DNA of 64,000 bases from Patellaria atrata CBS 101060 (lineage: Eukaryota > Ascomycota > Dothideomycetes > Patellariales > Patellariaceae), in NCBI GenBank assembly GCA_010093705.1, contig MU006092.1, positions 564,623-628,622 of the forward strand. Reading direction: 5' to 3'. The translations under genes and the position numbers were made by a program. The notes beneath the pieces were generated by a model. It saw only the letters and a list, made by a program, of their open reading frames with translations, was not told the origin of the DNA and made no database searches. Below, piece by piece: positions 23,930 through 35,887 of this stretch (position 1 is the stretch's first letter; every line of letters begins with the position of its first letter).

Positions 23930-25825
23930 ATGCCTTCGTAAGCCGTATCATGTCGCATCATCGATGAACAACAACTAACACTATACAGGCCAGAGGAACT
24001 AAGAAGCATGGCAAACTCTATCCTCAACCCCTTTGAAGCAAGGCCCACACGAATGAGCGAATACACAGCCCAAGAAATAGCCACATTACAAAGTCGACTG
24101 GACAAGCAACTAGGGCCAGAGTATATTTTGACACGAAAAGGACCCGGCAATAGGGATTTACCGTATATTTCCGGGAATAAGGCTATAGAGATTGCGAATG
24201 AGGTTTTTGGGTTCAATGGCTGGAGTAGTGCTGTGCAAAATGTACAGATTGATTTTGTGAGTTCAGATATGATGTCTTGATATGTAGAGTGGCTGATATG
24301 TGATGCGAAGGTCGATGAGAGTCGGAGTTCTGGGAAGATTTCTATGGGGATATCTGTCACTGTCAGGATTACTCTGAAAGATGGGACGTATCACGAAGAC
24401 ATCGGATACGGCCATATCGAGAATTGCGCAAATAAAGCTATGGCGTTCGAAAAATGCAAAAAAGAGGCAGTCACAGATGGTAAAAAGAGAGCACTGCGTA
24501 ATTTTGGAAACGTCTTGGGAAATTGCATCTACGACAAAGAATTTGTCAAGTGGATCTCGAGGGTCAAGCCATCCGCTACAAATATGAGCGAAGTTAATCT
24601 CCTTCGACCTAGTCTCACTGCTGCACAGAGAGAGGCTGTGATTAAGTCACGCCAACAGGAAGAAGACATCAAACTAGAAACGATACCGGCCGTGGAGATA
24701 AAACCCCGCGATGCCGAAATGGACGAGTTTGGAGGAGACTTTTTCGATGAGGTCAACTTTGGCGTTGATTCTGAATTTGTACCAGGCATTGATGACTCCG
24801 GTATCGATATATCAGAAGAACCAGTAGATATGAAGTCGAACCGCCCGACGGGACCACCATCTGGGCCACCGAACCGACAAGCGGTTCCAAGGATACAGTC
24901 AATGCCTGCTCTTAACCAGCAAAATGAAGGCGATCAACCTCAACGACCTGGTCACCATATGCCGCCGCGTGCACCCCAAACTCCAAATTCGAACGCCCAT
25001 GTCAAGACCGAGAATCACCAAGCAAGAATGGGTCCTCCTCAGTTCAACGGGCAGAATCAAGGCAGACCGCAGCATCCACCTCAGGCTAACCATCATCACC
25101 CAGCCCTCCAGAATAATAACGCAAATCAAGGCCAAAACCGATCCAATCCCGTCTCCGCTCCCGGACAACATCACCCTCGAAACATCCCCAACGTCACAAA
25201 ACCAGGTGAGAAGGACTCGGAACAGAACCCTCACACAAACGCACCCCCACAAACCCACGAACAACCGATGGGCTTCGTCGCATCCCGCGCCGCCGACATA
25301 ATCAACAAAGCAGAAGAGGCCAAAGCGCCCCTCCCAGCTAACCTCCCAACCTTCAACCCAAACATCGAAAGTCCTTCTCTCCGCCGCACCCCCGGAATCG
25401 ACTATAAAAAGTCCGCCCCGATCACCAAGCAAGCTTTGAACAGCCGCCTCGCCCAGCAGAGCGGCGCTCCCAATAATCTATCTAACCATCCACACTCGGG
25501 CGCTGTGCCTGGACCGGGACCGCCGATGTCGAGACCGAATTTCGTCAACCCCCAGGCGGATATGAATCGCAGGATCGGTATGCCGAACGCAGGGATGAGC
25601 CCGTTGGCTAATCGAACGAGCTATAAACCCCCGGGACCTGCGGGGGTGAAGAGGGGACCGGAAGCTATGGCTGGGGGGAGGCCAGCGTTAAGTGATGTGA
25701 GTAATGTTAATGGGGGTGCGGGTGTGAATGAGCCTGTTGGACAAGATGGAAAGGGGGATGTGAAGAGGGTTAAGGTCGGGGAGAATGGGAGCGCTGGGGC
25801 GGGGAATGGTGTGAGATCACAGTAA
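23930..25825 (+). CDS. RAD52: DNA recombination and repair protein Rad52
   Basis: Mediator that loads Rad51 on ssDNA and anneals complementary strands. Exons 23930..23937 (8 nt, ATG CCT TC), 23989..24256 and 24311..25825 give 596 aa. The conserved annealing ring domain (about residues 35-205) shows [61 protein letters not shown] and [11 protein letters not shown]. The C-terminal two thirds is Pro/Gln/Asn-rich and disordered. [10 protein letters not shown] segment at about Phe414 resembles the yeast FVTA Rad51-binding motif. The microexon is inferred because both splice sites are good and it supplies the only sensible [12 protein letters not shown] within exon 2 is an alternative start. A 14-bp tandem repeat lies just past the stop. 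Confidence 0.95.
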
Positions 25826-25900
25826 GCTTATTGGAATAGAGATATTGTTGAGCGAGTGAGTTTGCAATTTGTGGAATTAGTCGCATGATGTTTGGTGTTG

Positions 25901-25980
25901 ATGGGTTCGCTATCATGGGTTCGCTATCATGGGTTCGCTATCATGGGTTCGCTATCATGGGTTCGCTATCATGGGTTCGG
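25901..25980. repeat. 14-bp minisatellite downstream of RAD52
   Basis: Five identical head-to-tail copies of ATGGGTTCGCTATC followed by a partial sixth, beginning 76 bp after the RAD52 stop. Confidence 0.97.
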
Positions 25981-28679
25981 ATGGTGGGTCGGTACGGGAG
26001 TTCGAGTCATTAATTTTCACATTTATACGGGACGGAAAGTATGTTCGTTCGGTGGAATATATTCTTGATATCGTATAGACAACGTTTGAGTCGATGCCAT
26101 TCATGTACTCCTGGCTACAAGCTACTTCCTACACCTCAGATGAGGGCCATATCCTCCCCAGCATGCTCTCTATCACCTATCCCAGCACGGCTAGCATTTG
26201 TCAACTCCTATACGCTCGTTGAATGCTTACTGAACCTGTGATTGCCTCGTATGATCCGCATCCCCGTTTACTTGTACTGCACGAGCAAGTGTTACGTACG
26301 GCTGGACGTCATCAGTACATTTAGGCTTCTCTATACGGGAGAGTGTAGGGTACAGTAGACAAGGATGTCGCTTACGAAGGGTTGAGCTGGGTTGTTCGTT
26401 ATCACTGGGAATTGTTCAGATATTTAGTTCTAGATTAGCCCGGGGTTTGTACTATGATGAGTGATATTTGCACGGATCACTAATTTTGGATGGTCCAGTC
26501 ATTTTGTATTGTATCAGCCAGTCATTCTGTACGGGCCAGTCGATTGGGTACAACAACGCAGAGACATACCCAGAGACAAACGGTACCACACAACCATCAT
26601 CTGTACCAACGGAAACTGGGCGACTCTCGTGGCCAGGGTGCAGTATCTAAAGTCTGGAGTGCCCTTATTCTATTCTATAAGGTTCGCTGTCATCATCTGA
26701 GGTCCTTAAGGGTATTGTCTGGAAGACGAAGCAGGTCTCCTTACGGAGTACTCTCTTCAGGCTACCCTGTCTACTCTGAAGCGAGTCATTCACCTGAATC
26801 ACTTGTCAAAGAATCAACTGCTTTTTCTTCGAAGCTACATCATTTGACAGAGTTGGAACATGACAGAGGTGGCGTAGCCGCGCTGAAAAAAAGCTCGGAT
26901 AGGGGCTCCATGATAATGAAAAAACGCTCTGACTACAATTGTAGGTTGAGCTTCAACATAGCGGGAACAGGGTATCGGTTTTGAGTTTTCAACCTCTTCT
27001 TCTCTATCGACACTACACGGGTGATAACGCGGCTTATACGGCCGTAGTATCCAGGCTTGAAGACAGTAAGTGAACGGGAGACCTTATACTTGCCTATATT
27101 GATCCCTATATCGCGTCATTTTCTCGCCCGTATCTTCGCTTACCCTAGCGATGTGTACTGGAGTTATAGAACTACGGTCCGCTCTGACTACCTGTATGTG
27201 CCCCACAACCACATGTCGTACAAACAAACTCATTCTCGGGCCGCTCCAGATCCCCTTCAGGGTCGAAAACGGCCATAAGCTCGTCTTTCTATACCGTAAC
27301 CGGAAGAGCGTGCCCGGATGTGGCAAAGCTTGGCTGACTTGGCATGCCTGTTTCAGCTCCAGCTCTTCATAGAGACAGGAGTTATATGGTCAGGTCTGCC
27401 GGGAATCGCGCGGCTCGGACCCATGTTGATATAGTCGTTATCTCAATTGCCATGGAGATAGTTTGCGCCCAAGAGCCTTATTTTCTTCAATTTGAAAACA
27501 TATTGATAAAAGGAGCTTGGAAGAATTTGTACCCCACGAGGCTGTGACTGCGGGAAATGGTCAAAGAAATTTCACTTACCCACCTCTGAAGGTTACCTAT
27601 ATTATTTCTTCCGTACTGACCGAGCGTAAGGCTGAGACATTAAGGGTCGCTGGCCCTAACACCGAGTCTGGATGATCATCAGTCTGGGGTTAGTGCACCA
27701 ATGTAGGTATTTTCTCCAGAGAAACTCCTGGCGAGGATCAATGCACCATCAAGGAGCAGGGTCTTGGGCCAGCAGCATGTCAGATATGCACTGGGTTTGT
27801 TCTTTGACGCACTCTCTTGTTTATGTACACGTTGTCTTGACTTGGGCCACCAGGGTACGCTTCCTAGGGAGGATCTCTAGACTCTAGTTCCATGGAAGTG
27901 CCATGGCATGACAAGCACAGTACCTGGTCAAATCACTTTTTTCATGGACGAGTAGGTGGTGCTGGGTACGATTTGAGCCTCCGAGCTGCAATAAGACTCT
28001 ACTGTTGACTATGGACGGAAGAAAAGAATAAGACAAGATGGTATAGAGTAGAGACTAGGATTAGTAGGATCCAACTAGATCATTCTGATTACCTCCATCC
28101 ACAATCAACATACTGGGTAGCTGTCACTCTAGTTGACCGCTGTTATCCCTACCACAAAATGCCGATTCCTTTGGTATTGCGGTACGGGGAGCATGAAGTA
28201 TTTCCCTCTTTCAATCATGACTTGAAAACTTTGTGAGAGGTCGAATTTTGAGCCTTGGACTTCTAGAGGTCATCCTTTCCTAAGCTATATCTCGTAGTTC
28301 TTTCAGAGCCACTCAGTGCAAACAGTGATCTACAATTCTTGATTATTCTTCCCGTCTGCAGTCCATCAGCAAATCACAGAGTCCGTTTTCCACTACGTTT
28401 TTCTAAGGTATAAATGAAGCCCGGTACAAATGCTGCAGCTATCATCCAGCGACCAGGGAACGTGGAACTCAGCTCCTGATATTGACGCCACCTGCAGTGC
28501 CATGGTCGAGGTGCATATATAGCCCCCGATAAGTCAACTGCTTAAAAGAATCCTAGACGTGCTAGTTGCCTTCTAAAACCTGACTCGCCTTGTCCTCTTT
28601 AAGCTCTCAAAATCGCCGACCGAATTTGAAATAGAGCATTGCAAATCTCCATCTGCACCTATTCAGCACTAAACACAAG
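25981..28679. other. Gene-poor intergenic region
   Basis: About 2.7 kb. Open frames of 60-164 codons occur on the plus strand at 26461-27372, but their composition is random-looking and I found no motif or matching splice sites. Confidence 0.5.
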
Positions 28680-30893
28680 ATGGAAGACAAAACCTCCAAG
28701 GAGATTACCGCGGTCACGGTTCCATTATTTACTCCGACTCCTATGGAAGAGTCATTCAATCCTCTAGAAGAAGAGACCTCACCCCCTCACGGTGCAAAAC
28801 GGGCTCGAAGCCGATTTCTGAGCATTTTATATCATTTCATCTGTCTGCTTTGGATTGTCCCCATAGTTGCTCTCATTGCTCTCAATGTAACCGGGTATGT
28901 AGTGGGTGCGAGCTTTGGGTGTCCTCTTGGCTGCCAGATCACACCATTAGAACCAACTACCACGACAAGGAGAGCCATGCGGCTAGATGTCGACGACCGT
29001 AATGCACTTGGTGGCCTCCAGTTCGCAGCAAAAGCTCTAGAAATCTGGTTTATCGCAGTCATGGTTGCGTTGGTATACGATGTGACAATGTTTTACGCGA
29101 GGAAAGATGGAGGCGGTCTTCCCATGCAATACCTAATGTCTCCTTTGCAATTCGCTGATCTTCGGCAGTTGTTCTACCCGTCCTTTTGGACGTCTATTTA
29201 CTCCTTAGATGGGAAAGAGCACTGGATATCGCGCAAGAAGTTGATGCTCTACATATATCTCCACTTGTTGATCTTCTGCGGGATTATTTCGAACATTATG
29301 GGTCCTGCAACCGCGGTTCTCCTGTTACCAAAATCAGAATGGGTTGAAAGAGAGGTTTGGTCAGCTAAAACATTCAGTTCGTTCAAATCCAACGAAGTAC
29401 CTACGCCTGATGACTTTGACTTCGGTTGTCAGTCCCTTGTCGACAACCCGGGAGATTACCACTGCGCGTATCCGCTTGACAAATATATGGATCTCTTTCT
29501 GACAACCACATTTCTGGATAATGGGCGTCTTCAACACCTCTCCGAGGAAGATAACCTGTCGTTCGCTCTGAATAACTCAGATACTGGCCTACTGAACCAT
29601 ACAATGCGAGCTCCGAGTCGCCAGGTTCTGAGAGAAGTTCGGTATCTCAGAGACAAGTATGAGACAGCTGCGCAAGCTCCAACTTACCAGAATGCCTCTG
29701 ATATCTTGTCCGCTTACTACCCGGACGATCCAGAGGTGTCCTTCCCGAACTTCCGCCTCTTTCAAAACTCGATACAAGGCCAAATTGTTCATCTAGGACC
29801 CAGCGTGGAGTATGCTTCTGGATGTGCTTTCAACGTCTCTGAGATCGTGGTCTCCTCCGACCGATCCGTTCGATGTTACAATATGCCAAATCCCGATGGG
29901 TTAAATAATGACACTCCGGTACATCTCCCGTATCCAATTTCAGATCCCGAGCTAGATGTTTCCACGATCTGCATCAGAAATGGGTCCGGCTGGGGAGAGG
30001 CTACTGATTATACTCATATGCACGTTACGAACTCTAAACATGGAAATCTCTCAATCAATGTTTATTCAACTGAGGGAGCCATATATCTCGATTCGAAGAA
30101 ATTCGGCTGCGTTACCGGCGATCGGGTTCAAACAGAGTCATCATGCAATTGGGAAGCATGGTTCAACGATGAGATTCCCCAAGAATTTAAAGGAACGCTC
30201 ATGAACTCCCACATAGTCGAGTATGAGATTGACGAAGTAGGCGTCACATGGTGCCAGACGAGTGCATTCCTGAGGTTTTCGAATTATCAGTATGATCTTT
30301 CTAGTCTCACAAACCCCCTTAACCTCGTTGTGTTGGATAACGTTGGACCATTTATTGAAGGACAAGAACCTCTACGGATCCACCCGAGCTGGTTTCGTGC
30401 CGCATGGTCAGTAGGTCTAAACGACGAACCATTAACAGGGGAGAGAGATGCAACGGAGCTCATCGTCGGGGAGACAAAACGGTTGTATCCAACTGAACCA
30501 ATAACAAGATATCATGAAGCAATTATGGGCCAAGTCTTATCAATAATAACCCACGAGCAAGATACACTTAGCAGTTTCCCAACATCACCTCCAGGCGCAG
30601 GCCCGACTCCTCTTCTGAGATCCTTCTTCAGAAGCAGAGTCTGGTCCTATAATTTGGGGAGCCGAACCTCGAAGTTAGGAGTAATGGTCGCGGTTACTGG
30701 CTGCTTTATGGTCTTAATGCATTCCTTCGTAGCATTATTCATAGCTAAAAGGGTCAAAAGAGAGCCTTTAGATCTGGTTGTTGCTGGCCTGCTACAGAAG
30801 CCACCGGGGGGATTCACTGCAAATGCGACTTGGAACAGGGTGCGATTCGAGATGGACAACGAGTTAGGTGCAGAGTTTGTTTTAAGGCGATAG
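28680..30893 (+). CDS. Large fungal membrane glycoprotein, unknown function
   Basis: Not assigned to a named family. Intronless, 737 aa. Three N-terminal helices are visible: about 45-72 (ILYHFICLLWIVPIVALIAL), 118-140 (EIWFIAVMVALVYDVTMFYA) and 186-215 (LMLYIYLHLLIFCGIISNIM). A ~440-residue hydrophilic domain follows, with many N-X-S/T sites and scattered Cys (DFGCQSL, YHCAYPL, GCVTGDRV), consistent with an extracellular or lumenal domain. One C-terminal helix sits at about 664-688 (LGVMVAVTGCFMVLMHSFVA), then a basic tail. A 3+1 helix topology with a large glycosylated loop recurs in uncharacterised filamentous-fungal proteins (general knowledge). Role at the cell surface is inference. Confidence 0.85.
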   Translation: MEDKTSKEITAVTVPLFTPTPMEESFNPLEEETSPPHGAKRARSRFLSILYHFICLLWIVPIVALIALNVTGYVVGASFGCPLGCQITPLEPTTTTRRAMRLDVDDRNALGGLQFAAKALEIWFIAVMVALVYDVTMFYARKDGGGLPMQYLMSPLQFADLRQLFYPSFWTSIYSLDGKEHWISRKKLMLYIYLHLLIFCGIISNIMGPATAVLLLPKSEWVEREVWSAKTFSSFKSNEVPTPDDFDFGCQSLVDNPGDYHCAYPLDKYMDLFLTTTFLDNGRLQHLSEEDNLSFALNNSDTGLLNHTMRAPSRQVLREVRYLRDKYETAAQAPTYQNASDILSAYYPDDPEVSFPNFRLFQNSIQGQIVHLGPSVEYASGCAFNVSEIVVSSDRSVRCYNMPNPDGLNNDTPVHLPYPISDPELDVSTICIRNGSGWGEATDYTHMHVTNSKHGNLSINVYSTEGAIYLDSKKFGCVTGDRVQTESSCNWEAWFNDEIPQEFKGTLMNSHIVEYEIDEVGVTWCQTSAFLRFSNYQYDLSSLTNPLNLVVLDNVGPFIEGQEPLRIHPSWFRAAWSVGLNDEPLTGERDATELIVGETKRLYPTEPITRYHEAIMGQVLSIITHEQDTLSSFPTSPPGAGPTPLLRSFFRSRVWSYNLGSRTSKLGVMVAVTGCFMVLMHSFVALFIAKRVKREPLDLVVAGLLQKPPGGFTANATWNRVRFEMDNELGAEFVLRR

Positions 30894-31311
30894 TTAACTT
30901 GGAAGAGCACAACCAGGCGAGGTGGTGAGAAGGTTACTGGTGTTACTTTATTCCGGCACTAAGGTTTTTGGTGCAGATGTCGATCCAGTTTTAACCTTAC
31001 CGTAGAACTACATATTACGTAGATTAACTCTTATCAAACCTAGTACAAATACCAATGTATGAAATTCGTGTTATCAGCCATAGTAAAGAAAAACGGTATA
31101 TCTATGTATTCAGTTTTGTACCAAACCTAATAAGACACTCAACTAGAACCGCCATAGTAGTAGTAGAAGGTGTTATAGCATATCATGACCTTGCCCCTTT
31201 TGGTCGAGTGATGACATATTTCGCTAAAGCTTGGAGGCCTGAAACAATTTGAATAGTACTGGAAACATTAAATCTGTAACATGTAGTTCTCATAACACAA
31301 TTTTCGTAAAT
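30894..31311. other. Intergenic, no gene seen
   Basis: AT-rich spacer between the membrane glycoprotein and the steroid-reductase-like gene; includes the latter's promoter. Confidence 0.5.
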
Positions 31312-32316
31312 ATGTTACTTATACAAGACTGGTTCCCCCCCTCGAGGGAGAATTGGGAGCTCATCCTCAAGGTCTGGCAGTGGTTTCCAATTGTAAGTCT
31401 TCAATTGAACGGTCTCATAACATTGGATGGAACTTTGCATACTACGGCTCAGTTCTCACCAAAGCTCACAATGCTGTTCTGCAGGTCACAACCCTACAAT
31501 GGGTCCTAGAATGGTACCCAGCCGGCAAAACCTCGAACTCCTCCCCATTGAACCTCCCTGGAAAGTTCGCTTGGGCAGCAATGGAGTCGCCAGGCTTCAT
31601 AACACTCCTTTACATCATGTACACGCTACCTGAGCAAGAAGGCCTCTCATCCCTTCCCTGGCAGAACTGGACAATGGTAGCACTCTTTGTAGGCCTCCAA
31701 CCACCAATCCCAGTTTACACATCTAACCCCCAATTAGACAATCCACTACATCTACCGCGCCCTTTTGTCCCCTCTCCTACTCAACCCCACCATGTCTCCC
31801 ATCCACGTCTCCATCGCCAGTCTCGCAGTTCTCTTCCAGCTCTCCAACGCTCTCTCTCTCGGCGGTTGGCTCGGTGGTCATGGCCCCGTTACCCCCCATG
31901 ACTGGGCCGGCCACCTCCCCTACTTCTTCCTTGGCTTCCTCATCTGGACCCTCGGCCTCGCCCTCAACATCTTCCACGACGAAGATCTACGCGAGATTCG
32001 GCGCGCAGCCATGCGCAAACAACAACGGGTAGCGAAAGAGCAGGGAAAGCCGGTCGAAAGTGTGCAGAAGATATATATGGTGCCAAAGAATGGGCTGTTT
32101 AGGTGGATATTATTTCCTCATTATTTGTGTGAGTGGGTGGAGTGGACGGGATTCTGGATGATGGGGGGATGGCACTGTATGCCGGCGAGGTTCTTTGTGC
32201 AGAATGAAGTTGCGACGATGTTTCCTAGGGCATTGCAGGGGTGGAGATGGTATGTAGAGAGGTTTGGAAGAGAGAAGATTGGGAGTAGGAAGGCGATTAT
32301 TCCAGGGATGTTGTGA
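31312..32316 (+). CDS. Steroid 5-alpha-reductase family membrane enzyme
   Basis: Likely an NADPH-dependent enoyl or 3-oxo-steroid reductase of the ER membrane (PF02544-type C-terminus). Exons 31312..31392, 31485..31688 and 31738..32316 give 287 aa, about the size of SRD5A1/2. It begins MLLIQDWFPPSRENW. Several hydrophobic segments follow. IHYIYRALLSPLLLNP across the last junction matches the family's HY..R.....L pattern. The C-terminal third carries the hallmarks: NIFHDEDLREIRR, YMVPKNGLFRWILFPHYLCE, VEWTGFWMMGG and WYVERFGREKIGSRKAIIPGML. The exact substrate, sterol or polyprenol, cannot be told. An upstream in-frame ATG near 31249 would add 21 residues. Confidence 0.9.
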
Positions 32317-32653
32317 GGGTGGGTGGATTAGAAGAGCAGGTGAAAAATGTCATGAGTTAACAGCGTTGAGTATGAGCATATGCGAAAAATGATGGTAGGG
32401 AAACCAATTCATCTATATGAAAATGTGAACCGTCACTCTGATAAGGACCTCCTATAAAGACGTAGGCGGGCCTCTAACCGGTAAGGCATTATCTATCACC
32501 AAACTTATATTCAAGAAATGGGCAAAACGCCCGTGCCACTGTCCCAATATCTTTTCGCCATTTTATGTACCATTAATACTAAACGACAGCCTGAGTAATA
32601 CTACTCCGATCTCTACCTCCCCATCCTACTTAACCGAGCTGATGTGGAACCAT
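32317..32653. other. Convergent 3' intergenic region
   Basis: Separates two convergent genes; no motif beyond AT-rich 3' ends. Confidence 0.5.
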
Positions 32654-33392
32654 TTACAACGCGGCAAGGATCCCAGCAAAACCCACAAGACCTGCAGCGT
32701 ATTTCCCGGCTCCGTTGATCGCAGCGGCGCCTGTGCCGGTAGGTGTTGCAACCGTCTCCCCCAAGGTGCCCGTCGGAATAACGGTAACAAAACCGCCAGT
32801 AGGCGTCTCAACAGAGGTAATAGTGCCGGTCCTTGTGCATGAGCAGTCCGAGTCAAAGGTTGCAGTGGTATAAGTAGCAGTAGTCGGTTCAGGGGTGACA
32901 GTCATGGTGTGTCCAGTGTGTTCTTCCGTGTCTGTTGCAGTCTCGGAAGCGCTCTCCGTTGCGGTATCTGAAGCTGTCTCAGAGTCCTCATTGGACTGGG
33001 TAACGCGGCCTGTAGAGGAGGATTCTTCAGCTGAGCTGCTAGGACTGGATATGGATGTGGATTCTGGGACAGATGAAGATGACGAGGACAACATACGGAC
33101 GGTGTGCCCTTCGCCCTCGCAAATGGAGACGTAGGCGTCCATTGCGGCGCGCTTGAGATTACCATTGCAGACGCGGTTGATGATACGCTGCATACCAGGG
33201 CTGTCAGAGCCGCAAATGGCTGCGATGTCAGAGGGCTCTTCATGGGTGCTGTTCGATCGGTCAGAATCAAATCATAATTAGAAGTGTGTTTGTTTCATAC
33301 TTGACGGCAGCAAGCAGACAGGCCGGTGGAGTAGCAATAGCCAACTTCGAAACGGCAAGGAAGGCGAAGAAGAGGGTCGACTTAGAGAACAT
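32654..33392 (-). CDS. Small GPI-anchored cell-surface protein
   Basis: Secreted and probably GPI-anchored, 228 aa. Exons 33301..33392 and 32654..33248 join across a 52 nt intron (GTATGA..AACAG). Signal peptide MFSKSTLFFAFLAVSKLAIA is followed by a short Cys domain (PPACLLAAVN, DIAAICGSDSPGMQ, RVCNGNLKRAA, VSICEGEGHTV) with four Cys, reminiscent of reduced CFEM-like domains. A long Ser/Thr/Glu-rich stalk follows, likely O-glycosylated, then a CSCTRTGTITSV patch. The end GAAAINGAGKYAAGLVGFAG plus ILAAL is a typical GPI attachment signal with small omega residues and a hydrophobic tail. Likely cell wall or plasma membrane; binding partner unknown. Confidence 0.85.
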
Positions 33393-35887
33393 GATGATAG
33401 ATGTTTGGTTGGCGCGCCTTGAGTGGTCTTCAATATGTTCCGGAAATTGGCTTTAAAAGAAAAGGGTATCGTTTGCAATGGGAGGTCCAAGAAGGCCGAG
33501 TGAGTGACAGAAAAACAACGAGTGTAAGTTAGTAAAGAAAGGAAATAAGTCTGTAGGTTAGTCTAAAGAATGTATGAAGGGTTGAAGGTGAAAAACAATC
33601 AATCGAGGACTGAGTTGGAGTGCGTAAAGAGGCGTTGAAGAGAAACCATCCCCTGGGCGTTTCGCGCTTGACGGATGAAGTTTAGACTGTTTCCCCTAAT
33701 CGCCATCCCATTTACAGTCTAGCTCACCTTGAGTGATATCTTCACAAAACTCTTCAACCTCACCTCTTCCCGTCAGATACCAAACGAGGTCTCCATATAC
33801 CCTTGGGATGTCATTAACCCGTTGACTTTCCACATTCCCGAGTGACCAAGATACACGAGCCTTTCTAATCCTGGTGATCTCTGATTCTGTGAGGACATCA
33901 GGTTCGCTTTAGGCCTACATACCATCCCCTCCAATTCTACAATTTCTCTTCCGCTTCATCAATTACTTCATTCCATTTGGAGCACTATATTATACACCCT
34001 TAGTCTTAAGTAGTATCAATCATTGTCAATACAGCACGATCGTACCTGCTAAGTGTGAGATTCAGTGAGTATGTTGAATAGACAGGCTCTGAGTACCCGG
34101 TACACCGACGCCAATCCCCCAGCCATGCTCGCCCGTCGCTACCGTAAATGCCAGTCAACCTAACAGAAAATATATTCATTCACTATATGCGTGTCGCACA
34201 TACCATAGGGGATAGAGTTTATCTCAAGGTTAACAGCCACAAGCTATGGGTGGAAAGAGGATGAAGGACGCAGTAAAGCCATCAGACTCAGATGAGGAAC
34301 CATTTGGCACAAGCAATGTACTCAGATGTTTGACAAGACGAGAATTCCTCTTCATAGTGTGCCCCTTGGGTACTTCTCAGCAATCGGAGGGCTGAAGGGT
34401 TTAAAACTCTAACATCAGACGAGAGTCAGGTTTTCAGCGCGATGAGTGGCTAGTATCATTTAACTACCCCTTAAATTCTCAACCTCATTGACATGTCACG
34501 CAGCTTGGACATAAGTCACCGTCCTTCCGCAGATGAGCACGCTAGCCACTTTAAGCTGAAGACGTTGAATCGTCGAACGTCTTAAAATCCAACCTCGCAC
34601 CTCGATTTTAAGCAACTAATCCTATGAACACATAAATGTAATCGTTTTATTCAATAACAACGCTAACAAATAATTTCTCTATGTTGACAAGATACAGTCG
34701 GAATATCCAAAGTCATCCCTCCAAAAACTTGCTATTAATATTTAGAGGAGCAGTAAGTTACTGTTTTTTGTCTCTCGTCTATATATCATCAAGTTCTCCC
34801 AGCTCCTCTCTTCGACTTCGTGGCCGGTTACCAACAAACGAAACAAACTACGTGCTAACCCCCAACCTCGCACCTATATTTTGAAGCATTCAGAACATGC
34901 TGCAGACAAATATAATTGTGCCCGTTCACAGTAACACTTATGTATAGTTTTCGAATGGAATATGTATCAATCAGTGTGCCTGAGTCTGCCTCTAGGAAAG
35001 TGCATGCTCAATTTGTGAGGAACTATGGGTTACGCTTTTCTGCATTCTTATCCACAGTCATCAGCCTTTCACATGCTATCCAGCTTCAACATCGTCATCG
35101 CTCCCCACAAACGAAACAAATAGGACACTTAGCCCCTTTGAGCCGGATACATAAATCGTCGAACGTCTTGACCCTCAACCTCACACCTCGGTTTTGAAGC
35201 ATTTGGCACACGAGCGGCACGATTATATTCGTAAGACCGACCCACGACTGATTTATAAAAAACTATGTATATGCGTCCCTTTATGGGATATACTATAATC
35301 ATCCCTTTAAAATTCAATACCCAAATCTTTAGAAATAGTAGTTTACTGGACTTTGGAGAACGGAGAGGCTTATTTCATACGACCCCTTAACGGAGGGATA
35401 TACCTCCAAACTTTGTACAGTACAAGGAACAACTAAGTCACGTCAAGCAGTTTTCTAAGACTAAAAGTTATGGTGAATTCAATGTTATTATATTCTCCTT
35501 TTGTCTCGAGTTTCTGTTACTATCCACCATGGTTATTTATTACGTATATCTACGCATCTCCCTGGCATTGAGAGCTACGGTTAATGTGGCATTGGTTATA
35601 TCATATGGCGTAGTTCTATCTTGATAATACTCTCGCCTCGGTGTTTTTTGAAGAGCTTCTCAATTCTTTCAGTGGAAAATAGACAATAAGAAGTGTACTC
35701 TATTGATTATAGACCAATATGTATGAATGGTTTCCGCAATTGACCCAATATCAGAATCAAATCCCGTCCTCGGTAGCGCTAACCCCTGACCCCACCACCC
35801 CCCACCATTACCCCTCCACCTTACGTTCTAACATTTCCTATCCAAGATTCAATCATTCTTGACATCTACAAACCCCTATATTTACGG
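33393..35887. other. Gene-free AT-rich stretch with degenerate repeats
   Basis: About 2.5 kb without a supported gene. Its central part contains the ~300-bp-period repeat described separately. Its 3' end is the LTO1 promoter. Confidence 0.55.
34560..35215. repeat. Degenerate ~300-bp-period tandem repeat
   Basis: Three landmarks recur. TCGTCGAACGTCTTRA lies at ~34571 and ~35156. CAACCTCRCACCT..RTTTTRAAGCA lies at ~34595, ~34864 and ~35178. ACAAACGAAACAAA lies at ~34834 and ~35107. Spacing of about 270-310 bp suggests three decayed units. No open frame spans them. Differences include many C/T and G/A changes. Confidence 0.6.

Noticed and set aside
24899-25432. 177-codon minus frame inside RAD52
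   Set aside because: Antisense shadow of the Pro/Gln/Asn-rich RAD52 tail.
26490-26984. 164-codon plus frame
   Set aside because: Random-looking Ser/Arg/His composition, no start context, no homologous motif.
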